In this document: positions 35,200 to 44,940 of the stretch, in pieces
How the letters are laid out: each line of letters starts with the position of its first letter
Position numbering within the stretch: the stretch's first letter is position 1
DNA from: Thiemannella venezuelensis
GTDB taxonomy: Bacteria > Actinomycetota > Actinomycetes > Streptosporangiales > Streptosporangiaceae
Assembly: GCF_014203605.1 (NCBI RefSeq)
Contig: NZ_JACHJJ010000014.1
Location: forward strand, 144,584-208,583
DNA length: 64,000 nucleotides
Direction: 5' to 3'
Translations under genes and position numbers: made by a program
The notes under the pieces: model-generated
What the model was told of the DNA's origin: nothing
Seen by the model: only the letters and a program-made list of their open reading frames with translations
Databases searched by the model: none

Positions 35200-36780
35200 C
35201 TAGTCGCGGGCCAGCGTCGCCTCCTCGGAGTCGAGCTCGTGCAGGACCCTGCGGAGGACCTCGTCGTCGATGCGGCGCTCGTCGCGCAGCCGTACGAAGA
35301 CCTCGCGCTCGGCCGCGAGCATCTCCCGGCGCAGCCGCCGGTAGACGGCGCCGGGGGTCTCCTCGCCCTCCGGGCCGGTGCCGCCGCCCAGCCGTTCCCA
35401 GGCGGTCAGGGCACGGCGCTCGGCCCTGAGCCTGAGCTGTTCGACGACCTCCTGGTGGACGTCGGCGACGCCGCCGGCCACCAGCTCGTCCAGGCGGTCG
35501 AGGGCCGCCGAGGCCGCGGCCTGCTGGGCCGCGGCCTCGGCCAGGTCGTCGGCGAAGGTCTCCTGCTCGGTGGAGACCCGCAGCCGCCGGATCAGCCAGG
35601 GGAACGACATGCCCTGGACCAGGAGCGTGCCGATCACCACGGTGAAGGTGAGGAAGAGCAGCATGTCCCGGCCGGGGAGGTCGGGCAGGGCGAAGGCGGC
35701 GGCCAGGGAGACCACGCCGCGCATGCCCGCCCAGCCGACGATCGCGACGTTCTGCCAGGGCGGCGGCTCGGGTTCGTTGCGGCGGACCCGCCGGGAGAGC
35801 AGCCGGGGGAGGTGGGTGGCGGGCACCACCCAGGCGATCCGGGCGGCCACCGCGGCGGCGAACACCGCCAGCGCGGCGCCGACCGGCCGCCACGGGTCCG
35901 ACCAGTCGAGCGCGCTGACGATCGGCCACATCTGCAGGCCGATCAGGGCGAAGACCACCGACTCCAGGAAAAGGTCCACGACCCGCCAGAGCGCGCCGGA
36001 CAGCAGCCGGGTGCCGAACTCGCTCCTGGGCATCCGGTGGCCGACGACCAGGCCGACGACCACCACGGAGACCACGCCGGAGGCGTGCACGGCCTCGGCC
36101 GCCAGGTAGGTCCCGAACGGGATGAGGAGCATCACGGTGTTCTCGACCAGCGAGTCGCGGAGCGCCGCGAGGATCCGGGTCAGCAGCCAGGCGAGCGCCA
36201 GGCCGATCACCGCGCCGCCCGCGGCGGCGTAGGCGAACTGGCCGAGCGCGCCCGGCCAGGTGACCCCGTGCCCCACCGCGGCCGCCACCGCCACCCGGTA
36301 GGCGGTGAGCGCGGTGGCGTCGTTGAACAGGCTCTCCCCGACCAGGATGGTGACCACCTTGCGGGGCAGCCCCAGCCTGCGGGCCACCGCCACCGCGGCG
36401 ACCGCGTCCGGCGGCGCCACGATGGCGCCGAGCGCGAAGGCCGCGGCCGGGTGCAGCTCCGGAAGGAGCAGGTGGACGACCAGGCCGATCACCAGCGTGC
36501 TGAACAGCACCAGCCCGACCGACAGGAGCGCGACCGGTCTGCGGACCGCCTTGAGCCCCAGGTAGGAGCTGTCGATCGCGGCCGAGTAGAGCAGTGGCGG
36601 AAGGAAGACCAGCAGGACGATCTCGGGGTCCAGCTCGTAGGCCGGCACCAGCGGCGAGAGCGCCAGCCCGGCCAGGACCAGCAGCAGCGGCGCGGACCAT
36701 CCCCTGCGCCTGGCCACGGCCGCCACCGCGATCGCGACGACGGACACGGCGAGCACCTGCGCCATCGCCGCCTGACTCAT
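35200..36780 (-). CDS. Na+/H+ antiporter, CPA1 (NhaP-like) family
   Basis: 526 residues from the ATG at 36780 (an in-frame GTG at 36786 would add MG). About 12 hydrophobic segments; the CPA1 hallmark GAIVAPPDAVAAVAVARRLGLP and ILVGESLFNDATALTAYRVAVAAA (Asp at the ion site) is present, as is WAGMRGVVSLAAAFALP near the end of the membrane domain. The C-terminal ~150 residues are cytosolic and charged (DEVLRRVLHELDSEEA). It should exchange Na+ or K+ for H+ at the plasma membrane. Such genes commonly neighbour the UBP zinc-finger gene. Confidence 0.92.
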   Translation of the reverse strand: MSQAAMAQVLAVSVVAIAVAAVARRRGWSAPLLLVLAGLALSPLVPAYELDPEIVLLVFLPPLLYSAAIDSSYLGLKAVRRPVALLSVGLVLFSTLVIGLVVHLLLPELHPAAAFALGAIVAPPDAVAAVAVARRLGLPRKVVTILVGESLFNDATALTAYRVAVAAAVGHGVTWPGALGQFAYAAAGGAVIGLALAWLLTRILAALRDSLVENTVMLLIPFGTYLAAEAVHASGVVSVVVVGLVVGHRMPRSEFGTRLLSGALWRVVDLFLESVVFALIGLQMWPIVSALDWSDPWRPVGAALAVFAAAVAARIAWVVPATHLPRLLSRRVRRNEPEPPPWQNVAIVGWAGMRGVVSLAAAFALPDLPGRDMLLFLTFTVVIGTLLVQGMSFPWLIRRLRVSTEQETFADDLAEAAAQQAAASAALDRLDELVAGGVADVHQEVVEQLRLRAERRALTAWERLGGGTGPEGEETPGAVYRRLRREMLAAEREVFVRLRDERRIDDEVLRRVLHELDSEEATLARD

Positions 36781-36893
36781 CCCCACCCCCGCCCGTCAGG
36801 GATGATCAGCTTACGTCACCGGCGGGCCGTGCGGCCCGTGCGGCACGGCACGCCGACCGTCCGGCTCCGGCCTCCGGCGCGCCGGGGCGGCGC

Positions 36894-38177
36894 TCACCAG
36901 TCTCGGCGACCACCCCGGCCGTCGTAGCGCTGGTCGTCATAGCGCGGGTCGTCGTAGCGCGGGTCGTCGTAGCGGTCCTCGGGACGGAGCCGCTCGCCGG
37001 TGGAGTGCGGCGGGTCCTGGATGTAGGGGCGCGACATCCGCTGCTCGCCCTGGTGGCCGTGGAGGTCCAGCGGGTCGGCGGGGTCCACACCCCGGTCGTA
37101 GCCGGACGGCGGGCCGTACAGGTCCCGCAGGTCCGCCGGGTGGCCGCCCGGCGGAGAACCGGGGGCCTGCCGCGGCCCCCCGAACGCGTAGGGGTCGGGC
37201 TGGGCCGGGGCGGGATAACCGTAGGGGTCGGCCGCGGGGACGCCGGGACCGGACCGGCCGCTCTGGGCCGCGAAGCCGAAGGGGTCCGTGGAGTGCCCCT
37301 GGGAGGGGTAGGCGTCGGGGTCGGGCAGGCGCGCGGCGGACGGGAACTGCTCCGCGTGGGGCGTGAACGGGTCGACCGGGCGCTGCGGGGCGCCGAAGGG
37401 GTCCGCCGGCTGCTGCGCGGCGAAGGGGTCGGAGGCCTGCCTGGCGAAGGGGTCCTGCGGCGCGCCGTAGGAATCCGGCTGGGCGCCGTAGGAATCCGGC
37501 TGGGCGGCGTACGGCTCCGGCTGGGCGGCGTAGGGGTCCTGCGGCGCGCCGTACGGATCGGGCTGCCGATGGCCCTGGTGGGCGGCGTACGGGTCGCTCA
37601 CCGCCTGGTACGGCTGCTCGCCCGGGACGCCGGGATCGGCGAGGTCGGGCAGGCCGTACGGGAGGGAGTCACCGACGATCATGTTCTCGCGCGGCACCGC
37701 GTCGGCCGGGCCGTACCCGGGCGCGCGGTCCTGGAACCGGTCCGGCGGGGGCGGGGCGCCCCGGGCGACGAGCACGTCGTTGGGTCCGAGCGCGGCGGCC
37801 TGGCGCGGCTCCTCCGGCTGCGGGGCCGCCTGGCCGGGCAGCGGGTCGGCGTACTGCGGCTGGGCGTAGTCCTCGGGGCGGGGCCGGGCGTACTGCCCGG
37901 TGCCGGGGAGCTCGGCGTGGCCGCCGGGAGCCTGCTCGTCCACCTCGTCGGGGTACTGGCCTCCGGCCTCGATGAACCCCTCGTCCAGGGTGTCGACCAG
38001 GCGGCCCACGTCGTCCATGGGCATGCGGAAACTGGCGGTGCACATCTCGCCGCGCCACAGGCTCAGCACCAGCGTGCCTTCGTGCCACGTGACCCGGAGC
38101 ACCCGCTCCTGACCACGCTCGTCAAAGAACACCTCGCCGAACGACGGCAACGGGACAACTTCCGACATGGAGGACAT
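36894..38177 (-). CDS. Protein with conserved N-terminus and long disordered Pro/Gln/Asp/Tyr tail
   Basis: 427 residues. Residues 1-75 form an acidic, beta-like conserved region (SFGEVFFDERGQERVLRVTW, LVLSLWRGEMCTASFRMPMD). Residues 90-427 are low complexity, rich in Pro, Gln, Asp, Tyr, Gly and Ala, with repeated DPYG/DPYAAQP units and an end in repeated RYDD. It looks like an intrinsically disordered tail. ATG at 38177 (alternative ATG at 38168, MSEVVP); neither has a strong ribosome-binding site. Divergent from the DinG-like helicase across 288 bp. Function unknown; a surface or scaffold role cannot be decided. Confidence 0.75.
   Translation of the reverse strand: MSSMSEVVPLPSFGEVFFDERGQERVLRVTWHEGTLVLSLWRGEMCTASFRMPMDDVGRLVDTLDEGFIEAGGQYPDEVDEQAPGGHAELPGTGQYARPRPEDYAQPQYADPLPGQAAPQPEEPRQAAALGPNDVLVARGAPPPPDRFQDRAPGYGPADAVPRENMIVGDSLPYGLPDLADPGVPGEQPYQAVSDPYAAHQGHRQPDPYGAPQDPYAAQPEPYAAQPDSYGAQPDSYGAPQDPFARQASDPFAAQQPADPFGAPQRPVDPFTPHAEQFPSAARLPDPDAYPSQGHSTDPFGFAAQSGRSGPGVPAADPYGYPAPAQPDPYAFGGPRQAPGSPPGGHPADLRDLYGPPSGYDRGVDPADPLDLHGHQGEQRMSRPYIQDPPHSTGERLRPEDRYDDPRYDDPRYDDQRYDGRGGRRDW
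37434..37559 (-). repeat. Six 21-bp (7-residue) tandem repeats in the disordered tail
   Basis: In reading order the units are DPYGAPQ, DPYAAQP, EPYAAQP, DSYGAQP, DSYGAPQ and DPFARQA, each 21 bp long. The DNA units are near-identical for adjacent copies, for example the two DSYGA units, which suggests slippage-driven expansion within the coding sequence. Confidence 0.85.
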
Positions 38178-38465
38178 AGTCTCTAACCAGCCTTTATTCG
38201 TCCACTCGACCTCTAGAAACCCTACCGAATCGGTCCTAACGTCCCCATCTTCCGCCCCAATGACACCAGAGGGAAGCCGGTTGCCGACCCCGAACGGCGG
38301 TGCGTGGCTGGGTGGTCCCGCCAGTCTGCCATGGAAGGCGACCCCGGGGTCCCGGAACTCCGGGACGCGTCCGCCCGGTGACCCTCCGGAGGCGGCGGGC
38401 GGCCCGCCACCGGATTCACGCGGGGCACGCCTCCTTGTCGGAGCGAGCGGGTACGGTTGGCTGTC

Positions 38466-40604
38466 GTGCCGACCGACTCTCTCACCTCCGACGAACCCCT
38501 CGCCACGGCCTCCGGCGACACCGCCGCCGTGGACGCCGTCTCCATGGACGCCCGCACGGAGGACGCCTCCGCGGAGGACGCCCCCGCGGAGCGGCCCGCG
38601 CGCACCAAGGCCTCCGGAGCGGACCTCCCCCCGGTCGACGAGTTGCTCGGCGCGGCCGTCCAGGCCGTGGGCGGGGTGGAGCGCCCCGGCCAGGTCGCGA
38701 TGGCCAGGGCCGTCCAGCAGTCGATCGACTCCGGCGACCACCTGGCCGTCCAGGCCGGAACCGGCACCGGCAAGTCCCTGGCCTACCTGGTCCCCTCGAT
38801 CCGGCACGCGATGACCTCCGAGGGCGCCGTCGTGGTCTCCACCGCGACGATCGCCCTCCAGCGCCAGCTCGTCGACCGCGACCTGCCCCGGCTGGCCAAG
38901 GCGCTGGCGCCGAGCCTGCCCGCCGAGCCCACCTTCGCGATCCTCAAGGGCCGCCGCAACTACCTGTGCCGCTACAAGGCCGCCGCCGGCTGGCCCGACG
39001 ACGAGCCGGACCAGCTGTTCGACCCGCGCGAGGTGAGCGCGACCGGGCGCATGGTCCAGCGCATCCAGGAGTGGGCGGAGGAGACCGAGACCGGCGACCG
39101 CGACGAGCTGGTCCCCGGGGTCAGCGAGCAGGCCTGGCGGCAGTTCTCCGTCAGCTCCAGGGAGTGCCTCGGCGCGCAGCGCTGCCCGAGCGGCATGGAG
39201 TGCTTCGCCGAGCTCGCCCGGGCCCGGGCGGGCGAGTCGGACATCGTGGTGACCAACCACGCGCTGCTGGCGATCGACGCGATGGAGGACCTGCCGCTCC
39301 TGCCGGAGCACGAGGTCGTCGTCGTGGACGAGGCGCACGAGCTGGTCGACCGGGTCACCTCGGTGGTGACCGGCGAGCTGTCGGAGGCCATGGTCACGGT
39401 GGCGGTGAGCCGGGTCGGCCGGCTGATCGAGCAGCCGGCCTCCGACCGGCTCATGGAGGCGGGAGAGGACCTGAAGGCGCTGCTGGCCGCCGCTCCCCCG
39501 GGGCGGCTGGACGAGCTGCCCCAGGTGCTCGGCCTGACGCTCGCGCTGGTCCGCGACGCGGCGTGGGCCTGCATCACGGCCCTGGGCCCCCGCAACTCCT
39601 CCGACAAGGACGACCCGGAGAAGGCGGGGCTGCGCAAGGCCGCGTTCACCGCGCTGGACGAGGTCCACGACACCGCCCAGCGCATGCTGGACGCCTTCGG
39701 CCACGCCGAGGAGGTCGACCGGGCCGAGGTGGTCTGGCTGGACGGCGCCACCGAGCGCCGCCCGCCGGTCCTGCGGGTCGCCCCGCTGACGGTCGCCGGG
39801 ATGCTCCGCGACAAGCTGTTCGGCGACCGCACGGTGGTGCTGACCTCCGCCACGCTCGCGCTGGGCGGCACCTTCGACGGGCTGGCCCGGCAGTGGGGCA
39901 TCGGCCCGGGCGACGGCGACCGCTCCGGCTGGTCCGGGCTGGACGTCGGCTCCCCCTTCGACCACCCGCGCAGCGGCATCCTCTACGTCGCCAAGCACCT
40001 GCCCCAGCCGGGCCGCGACGGCCTGCCCGAGGCCTACCTGGACGAGATCACCGAGCTGATCGAGGCCGCCGGGGGCCGGACGCTGGGCCTGTTCTCCTCG
40101 ATGCGCGCGGCCAAGGCCGCCACCGAGGCCCTGCGGGACCGGTTGAGCGTGCCGCTGCTGTGCCAGGGCGACGATTCCACGATGCTGCTGGTCAAGCAGT
40201 TCGCCGAGGACGAGCCGACCTGCCTGTTCGGCACCCTCTCGCTCTGGCAGGGCGTGGACGTGCCCGGCCCGTCGCTCCGGCTGGTCGTCATCGACCGCAT
40301 CCCCTTCCCCCGCCCCGACGACCCGCTGAGCTCCGCCCGCCAGCGCCACGTCGCCGCCAAGGGCGGCAACGGGTTCATGTCGGTCGCCGCGACCCACGCC
40401 GCCCTGCTGCTCGCCCAGGGCGCCGGCCGCCTGCTCCGCAGCCAGCACGACAAGGGCGTGGTCGCGGTCCTCGACCCCCGCCTGGCCACCGCCCGTTACG
40501 CGGGCTTCCTGCGGGCGTCCCTGCCGCCGTTCTGGTCCACCAACGACCCCGACACGGTCCGCGCGGCGCTCAAGCGCCTGTCGGCCTCCCCGCCGGCGCC
40601 GTGA
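38466..40604 (+). CDS. DinG-like superfamily 2 DNA helicase (Fe-S type)
   Basis: 712 residues from the GTG at 38466; a TTG at 38457 is also possible. An acidic N-terminal tail precedes Walker A QAGTGTGKSLAYL and the DEAH box VVVDEAHELVD. Four Cys that could hold a 4Fe-4S cluster are visible in YLCRYKAA, SRECLGAQRC and GMECFAE, followed by DIVVTNHALL, the XPD/DinG pattern. Motifs V/VI lie in FGTLSLWQGVDVPG and AQGAGRLLRS. DinG-type enzymes unwind damaged or R-loop DNA using ATP. It stands alone, divergent from the disordered protein. Confidence 0.9.
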   Translation: MPTDSLTSDEPLATASGDTAAVDAVSMDARTEDASAEDAPAERPARTKASGADLPPVDELLGAAVQAVGGVERPGQVAMARAVQQSIDSGDHLAVQAGTGTGKSLAYLVPSIRHAMTSEGAVVVSTATIALQRQLVDRDLPRLAKALAPSLPAEPTFAILKGRRNYLCRYKAAAGWPDDEPDQLFDPREVSATGRMVQRIQEWAEETETGDRDELVPGVSEQAWRQFSVSSRECLGAQRCPSGMECFAELARARAGESDIVVTNHALLAIDAMEDLPLLPEHEVVVVDEAHELVDRVTSVVTGELSEAMVTVAVSRVGRLIEQPASDRLMEAGEDLKALLAAAPPGRLDELPQVLGLTLALVRDAAWACITALGPRNSSDKDDPEKAGLRKAAFTALDEVHDTAQRMLDAFGHAEEVDRAEVVWLDGATERRPPVLRVAPLTVAGMLRDKLFGDRTVVLTSATLALGGTFDGLARQWGIGPGDGDRSGWSGLDVGSPFDHPRSGILYVAKHLPQPGRDGLPEAYLDEITELIEAAGGRTLGLFSSMRAAKAATEALRDRLSVPLLCQGDDSTMLLVKQFAEDEPTCLFGTLSLWQGVDVPGPSLRLVVIDRIPFPRPDDPLSSARQRHVAAKGGNGFMSVAATHAALLLAQGAGRLLRSQHDKGVVAVLDPRLATARYAGFLRASLPPFWSTNDPDTVRAALKRLSASPPAP

Positions 40605-40703
40605 CCGGCAGGGGTCACCGGGCCCGGCGGCAGTGCCGCGTCCGCAGATGACGTCGTGAGCGGTGCCGGAGCCGGCGCGGGCAGGCGTGCGGGCCCCGGC
40701 CCG

Positions 40704-41483
40704 TCAGCCGAAGGGCTTGAGGTCCGGGCGCTTGGGGTCGAGGTCGTCGCCCGAGGAGCGGCCGCGCAGCCGGCGCACGACCCACGGGCCCAGGTGGCTG
40801 CGGACCCACTGGACGTCCTCGCGGCGCTTGACCCGGGGGTCGACGCGCTCGCGGGGCGGCCAGCTCATCCGCCAGTCGTCCTCGGTCGGGACGCCGAGCA
40901 CGTCGCACACCTTGGCGGCCACCATCCGGTGGCCCTCCTCGTTCATGTGCAGGCGGTCGTCGCTCCAGGCCCGCCAGTCGCGCAGGCCCTGCATCGACCA
41001 CTGGTCGACGAGGCGGCAGCCGTACAGGTCGGCGATGGACCGGACGTGCAGGTAGAAGATCGCGAAGGTCCCGCGGGCCCGGCGCATGATCGGGGTGTCG
41101 CGGGGGTCCACGCCGGTGAACAGCAGCACCTCCGCCCCGGTGGCCCGCAGGTCCCGTACGGCTCCCGCCAGCTTCTTGGCCATGCGGTCGGGGTCGCTGC
41201 CCGGCCGGAGCAGGTCGTTGCCGCCGGCGCAGAAGCTGACCAGGTCCGGGCGCATCCCGACGGCGAGCGGGACCTGCTCGGCGACGATCTGGTCGATGAG
41301 CTTGCCGCGCACCGCGAGGTTGGCGTAGCGGAACTCCGGGTCGAGCGCGGCCAGCCGCTCGGCGACCCGGTCGGCCCAGCCGCGGAAGCGGTCCGGCGCC
41401 CCGCCGCGGTCGTCCGCGGCGGGGTCGTTCAGGCCCTCGGTGAAGCTGTCGCCGAGGGCGACGAAGGAACGGTAGTGCGTCAC
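40704..41483 (-). CDS. SGNH/GDSL hydrolase family esterase
   Basis: 259 residues from the GTG at 41483, which has GGGGG five bases upstream; an in-frame ATG at 41501 is the alternative. The block I Ser is in VALGDSFTEG, block III Asn in CAGGNDLL, and the Asp/His pair in SDDRLHMNEEGHR near residue 190. These enzymes hydrolyse esters, lipids or sugar O-acyl groups. No signal peptide is visible, so it probably acts in the cytosol. Lies 100 bp downstream of aroQ on the same strand, likely a separate unit. Confidence 0.9.
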   Translation of the reverse strand: MTHYRSFVALGDSFTEGLNDPAADDRGGAPDRFRGWADRVAERLAALDPEFRYANLAVRGKLIDQIVAEQVPLAVGMRPDLVSFCAGGNDLLRPGSDPDRMAKKLAGAVRDLRATGAEVLLFTGVDPRDTPIMRRARGTFAIFYLHVRSIADLYGCRLVDQWSMQGLRDWRAWSDDRLHMNEEGHRMVAAKVCDVLGVPTEDDWRMSWPPRERVDPRVKRREDVQWVRSHLGPWVVRRLRGRSSGDDLDPKRPDLKPFG

Positions 41484-41583
41484 GGGTCCCCCCGATCCCA
41501 TGATCGCGGCGTCCGGCCGCGATCGGTTGTTCAGACGGTCCCGGTCGCCCGGATCCCGCCGGCCGCCGGCACGCCCCTGCCGG

Positions 41584-42027
41584 TCAGCCCGCGTCGGCGA
41601 CGGCCCGCAGGGCCAGCACGTACGAGGTGAGGCCGAACCCGGCGATGGTGCCGGTGGCCACCGCGGCGACCACCGAGGTGTGCCGGAACTCCTCGCGCGC
41701 CGCCGGGTTGGAGATGTGCACCTCCACCAGGGGCGCGGTGCGCTGGGCGATGGCGTCGCGCAGCGCGTACGAGTAGTGGGTGAACGCCGCCGGGTTCAGC
41801 ACCACCGGGATCTTCCCGTCGGCCGCCTCGTGCAGCCAGCCCACCATCTCGGCCTCGTCGTCGGTCTGCCTGACCTCCACCGACAGGCCCAGCTCCCGGC
41901 CGGTCTCCCGGCAGAGCTCGGCCAGGTCGGCGAAGGTCTCGGCGCCGTAGACGTCGGGCTCGCGGGTGCCCAGCCGGGAGAGGTTGGGGCCGTTGAGGAC
42001 GTAGACGAGCTTCATCCGATCATTCAC
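41584..42027 (-). CDS. aroQ: Type II 3-dehydroquinate dehydratase
   Basis: 147 residues, ATG at 42027 with GAGG upstream. The family motifs [20 protein letters not shown] (active-site Tyr and loop), [15 protein letters not shown] and [16 protein letters not shown] are present, so it is complete. It dehydrates 3-dehydroquinate to 3-dehydroshikimate, the third step of the shikimate pathway. Last gene in the operon aroC-aroK-aroB-aroQ; aroE (shikimate dehydrogenase) and aroA are not in the window. Confidence 0.96.
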   Translation of the reverse strand: MNDRMKLVYVLNGPNLSRLGTREPDVYGAETFADLAELCRETGRELGLSVEVRQTDDEAEMVGWLHEAADGKIPVVLNPAAFTHYSYALRDAIAQRTAPLVEVHISNPAAREEFRHTSVVAAVATGTIAGFGLTSYVLALRAVADAG

Positions 42028-42090
42028 CGTTCCTCACTCGCCGCGCGGCCGTACCGCCCGCCGGGCCCGCTTCCGGGCACTCGGCGCGGT

Positions 42091-43167
42091 TCACCGCGCG
42101 ACCTCGTTGTAGGCGGCCTCCAGGAGCTCCTCGGCCGGGTCCTCCAGCGGGGAGACCCTGGCCAGGCCGTCCAGGACGACGAAGCGCAGCGTGGCGCCGC
42201 GGCTCTTCTTGTCCAGCCGCATATGGTCGCGGAGCGCGGGCCAGGCCTCCCTGCGGTAGGCCGTGGGCAGGCCGACCGAGGCCAGGACGGAGCGCGTGCG
42301 CTCCACGACGTCGGCGCCGATCCGGCCGTCCAGCCGGGACAGCTCGGCGGCGTAGACCATGCCGATGGCGACGGCCTCGCCGTGGCGCATCCGGTAGTCC
42401 TCGACCCGCTCGATGGCGTGGGCCAGGGTGTGGCCGTAGTTGAGGATCTCCCGCAGGCCGCCCTCGCGCAGGTCCGCGCCGACGACGTGGGCCTTGATCC
42501 GGACCTTCCGCTCGATCAGCTCGCGGGTGTGCCGCCCCTCGGGGAGCCGGGCGCCCTCGGGGTCGGCCTCGACGAGGTCCAGGATCACCGGGTCGGCGAT
42601 GAACCCGCCCTTGATGATCTCCGCCAGCCCGCCGACGTAGTCGTCGCGGGGCACCGAGACCAGCGTGGCCAGGTCGCACAGGACCCCGGCGGGCGGATGG
42701 AAGGAGCCGACGAGGTTCTTGCCCTCGGGGGTGTTGATGCCGGTCTTGCCGCCGACCGCCGCGTCGACCATGCCGAGCAGGGTCGTCGGCACCTGCACGA
42801 CCTTGACCCCGCGCAGCCAGGTGGCGGCCACGAACCCGGCCAGGTCGGTGGTGGCCCCGCCGCCGACGCCGACCACGGCGTCGGAGCGGGTGATGCCGTA
42901 GCGGCCGAAGGCCGACCAGAGCTCGGCGGCCACCTCGACGGTCTTGGCCCGCTCGGCGTCGGGCACCGGCAGCGCGACGACCTCGTATCCGGCCGCCTCG
43001 ATCGCGCCGCACACCGGCCGGGCGATCTCCGGCAGGCTCGCCGGGTGCACGACCGCGACGGTGCGGACCTTCGGCCCGAGCAGCCCGGGCAGCTCGCCGA
43101 GGACGCCGGTGCCGACCACCACGTCGTACGGCGCCTCGCCGGGGACCGGGATCCTGGTGACCGTCAT
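42091..43167 (-). CDS. aroB: 3-dehydroquinate synthase
   Basis: 358 residues, ATG at 43167. The NAD-binding and metal motifs VGVGGGATTDLAGFVAATWLRG, VPTTLLGMVDAAVGGKTGIN and LNYGHTLAHAIERVEDYRM (metal-ligand His) are complete. It converts DAHP to 3-dehydroquinate, the second step of the shikimate pathway. 41 bp after aroK and 63 bp before aroQ; typical length for the family. Confidence 0.97.
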   Translation of the reverse strand: MTVTRIPVPGEAPYDVVVGTGVLGELPGLLGPKVRTVAVVHPASLPEIARPVCGAIEAAGYEVVALPVPDAERAKTVEVAAELWSAFGRYGITRSDAVVGVGGGATTDLAGFVAATWLRGVKVVQVPTTLLGMVDAAVGGKTGINTPEGKNLVGSFHPPAGVLCDLATLVSVPRDDYVGGLAEIIKGGFIADPVILDLVEADPEGARLPEGRHTRELIERKVRIKAHVVGADLREGGLREILNYGHTLAHAIERVEDYRMRHGEAVAIGMVYAAELSRLDGRIGADVVERTRSVLASVGLPTAYRREAWPALRDHMRLDKKSRGATLRFVVLDGLARVSPLEDPAEELLEAAYNEVAR

Positions 43168-43207
43168 CGCCGGGCCCCCGTCAGGACCGCCTTCACGTCG
43201 TGTCCGC

Positions 43208-43711
43208 TCATCCGCCGATCCCCTTCACGATCTCGTCCGCGACCTCGCCGGGCGCCCGATCGTCGGTCGAGACCGTGATCGCGGCCAGTTCCTGGTAGAC
43301 AGGGCGGCGGGCGTCCATCAGCTTCTTGAGCTGGCTGCGCGGGTTGAGCACCAGCAGCGGGCGCGCCGAGCCCAGCCCCACCCGGGAGACCGCCTGCGAG
43401 AGGCCGACCTCCAGGTAGACCACCGGGTGCCCGGCGAGCAGCTTCCGGGTCGCCTCGGCCAGGATCGCGCCGCCGCCCAGCGAGAGCACGCCGTCGTGCT
43501 CGGCCAGCGCCAGCCGTACGGCCTCCGCCTCCAGCTCGCGGAAGCGCTCCTCGCCGTCCTCGACGAAGATGTCGCCCACCGGCTTGCCCGCCACGGCCTC
43601 CACGTCGGCGTCGGTGTCGCGGAAGGCGACCCCGAGCCGCTCGGCCAGCAGCCTGCCGACGGTCGACTTGCCCGATCCCGGAGCACCGATCAGCACCGCG
43701 CGAGGACTCAT
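43208..43711 (-). CDS. aroK: Shikimate kinase
   Basis: 167 residues, ATG at 43711, overlapping the aroC stop by one base (TAATG), so translation is coupled. The P-loop is [13 protein letters not shown], substrate binding is DTDADVE and the glycine-rich LSLGGGAI motif is present; the lid segment includes [11 protein letters not shown]. It phosphorylates shikimate to shikimate 3-phosphate with ATP. Standard length. Confidence 0.97.
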   Translation of the reverse strand: MSPRAVLIGAPGSGKSTVGRLLAERLGVAFRDTDADVEAVAGKPVGDIFVEDGEERFRELEAEAVRLALAEHDGVLSLGGGAILAEATRKLLAGHPVVYLEVGLSQAVSRVGLGSARPLLVLNPRSQLKKLMDARRPVYQELAAITVSTDDRAPGEVADEIVKGIGG

Positions 43712-44889
43712 TATTTGATCACCATGGAGGAGAGGTATCCGGACAGGTTGCGGGCGACCTCCTCGACGGAGTCGCCGCCGAGCTTCTCGAGCGCGGCGTC
43801 GGCCAGGACCAGGGCGACCATCGCCTCGGCGACGATCGCGGCGGCCGGGACCGCGCAGACGTCGGAGCGCTCGTGGTGGGCCTTGGCCGCCTCACCGGTC
43901 AGCACGTCGATGGTGGCCAGCGCCCGGGGCACGGTGGAGATCGGCTTCATGGCGGCGCTGACGCGCAGCGGCTCGCCGTTGGTCATGCCGCCCTCGACCC
44001 CGCCGGCCCGGTTGGTGATGCGGCGCACGCCGTCCGGGGTGTTCTCGATCTCGTCGTGGGCGCGGGAGCCGGGGCGGCGGGCGGTCTCGAAGCCGTCGCC
44101 GACCGCGACGCCCTTGATCGCCTGGATGCCCATCAGGGCGGCGGCCAGCCGGGCGTCCAGGCGGCGGTCCCAGTGGGTGTAGCTGCCCAGGCCCGGCGGG
44201 AGGCCGTAGGCGAGCACCTCGACGACGCCGCCGAGGGTGTCGCCGTCCTTGTGGGCCTTGTCGATCTCGGCGACCATCGCGGCGCTGCCGGCCGGGTCGG
44301 CGCAGCGCACCGGGTCGGCGTCGACGGCGTCCATGTCGCCGGGGCCGGGCACGACGCCCTCGGTGGTCTGCGCCGAGCCGATGGAGACGACGTGGCTGAC
44401 GATCTCGACGCCGAGCGCCTGCTTGAGGAAGTTCCTGGCGACCTGGCCGAGCGCGACGCGGGCCGCGGTCTCGCGGGCGCTGGCCCGGTCGAGCACCGGG
44501 CGGGCGTCGTCGAAGCCGTACTTCTGCATGCCGGCGAGGTCGGCGTGGCCGGGGCGGGGGCGCGAGCGGGGCGCGTTGCGGGCCTGGCCCTCCAGCACCG
44601 CCGGGTCCACCGGATCGGCGGCCATGACGGTCTCCCACTTGGGCCACTCGGTGTTGCCCACGCGGACGGCCACGGGGCTGCCGAGGGTGCGGCCGTGCCG
44701 CACGCCGCCCACGACGGTGACCACGTCCTGCTCGAACTTCATCCGGGCGCCGCGGCCGTAGCCGAGGCGGCGGCGCGCCAGGGCGCGGTCGATGTCGGCC
44801 GTCGTCACCTCCACCCCTGCGGGCAGTCCTTCCAGGATCGCGACGAGCTCGGGGCCGTGGGACTCTCCGGCGGTCAACCAGCGCAACAT
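43711..44889 (-). CDS. aroC: Chorismate synthase
   Basis: 392 residues, ATG at 44889. The signatures [36 protein letters not shown] and [15 protein letters not shown] are clear, along with the FMN-binding [18 protein letters not shown]. It makes chorismate from EPSP with reduced FMN, the last common step to aromatic amino acids. First gene of the aro operon; the 13-bp repeat array lies 52 bp upstream of its start. Confidence 0.97.
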   Translation of the reverse strand: MLRWLTAGESHGPELVAILEGLPAGVEVTTADIDRALARRRLGYGRGARMKFEQDVVTVVGGVRHGRTLGSPVAVRVGNTEWPKWETVMAADPVDPAVLEGQARNAPRSRPRPGHADLAGMQKYGFDDARPVLDRASARETAARVALGQVARNFLKQALGVEIVSHVVSIGSAQTTEGVVPGPGDMDAVDADPVRCADPAGSAAMVAEIDKAHKDGDTLGGVVEVLAYGLPPGLGSYTHWDRRLDARLAAALMGIQAIKGVAVGDGFETARRPGSRAHDEIENTPDGVRRITNRAGGVEGGMTNGEPLRVSAAMKPISTVPRALATIDVLTGEAAKAHHERSDVCAVPAAAIVAEAMVALVLADAALEKLGGDSVEEVARNLSGYLSSMVIK

Positions 44890-44940
44890 GAGGACAAGTC
44901 TTCCACGTGCCGCCCACTGGAATGGCCGCAGCTCACCTGA

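Noticed and set aside
36894..40448. A 1184-codon minus-strand frame across the disordered protein and the helicase
   Set aside because: The upstream half is antisense to the DinG-like helicase; the real gene starts at about 38177.
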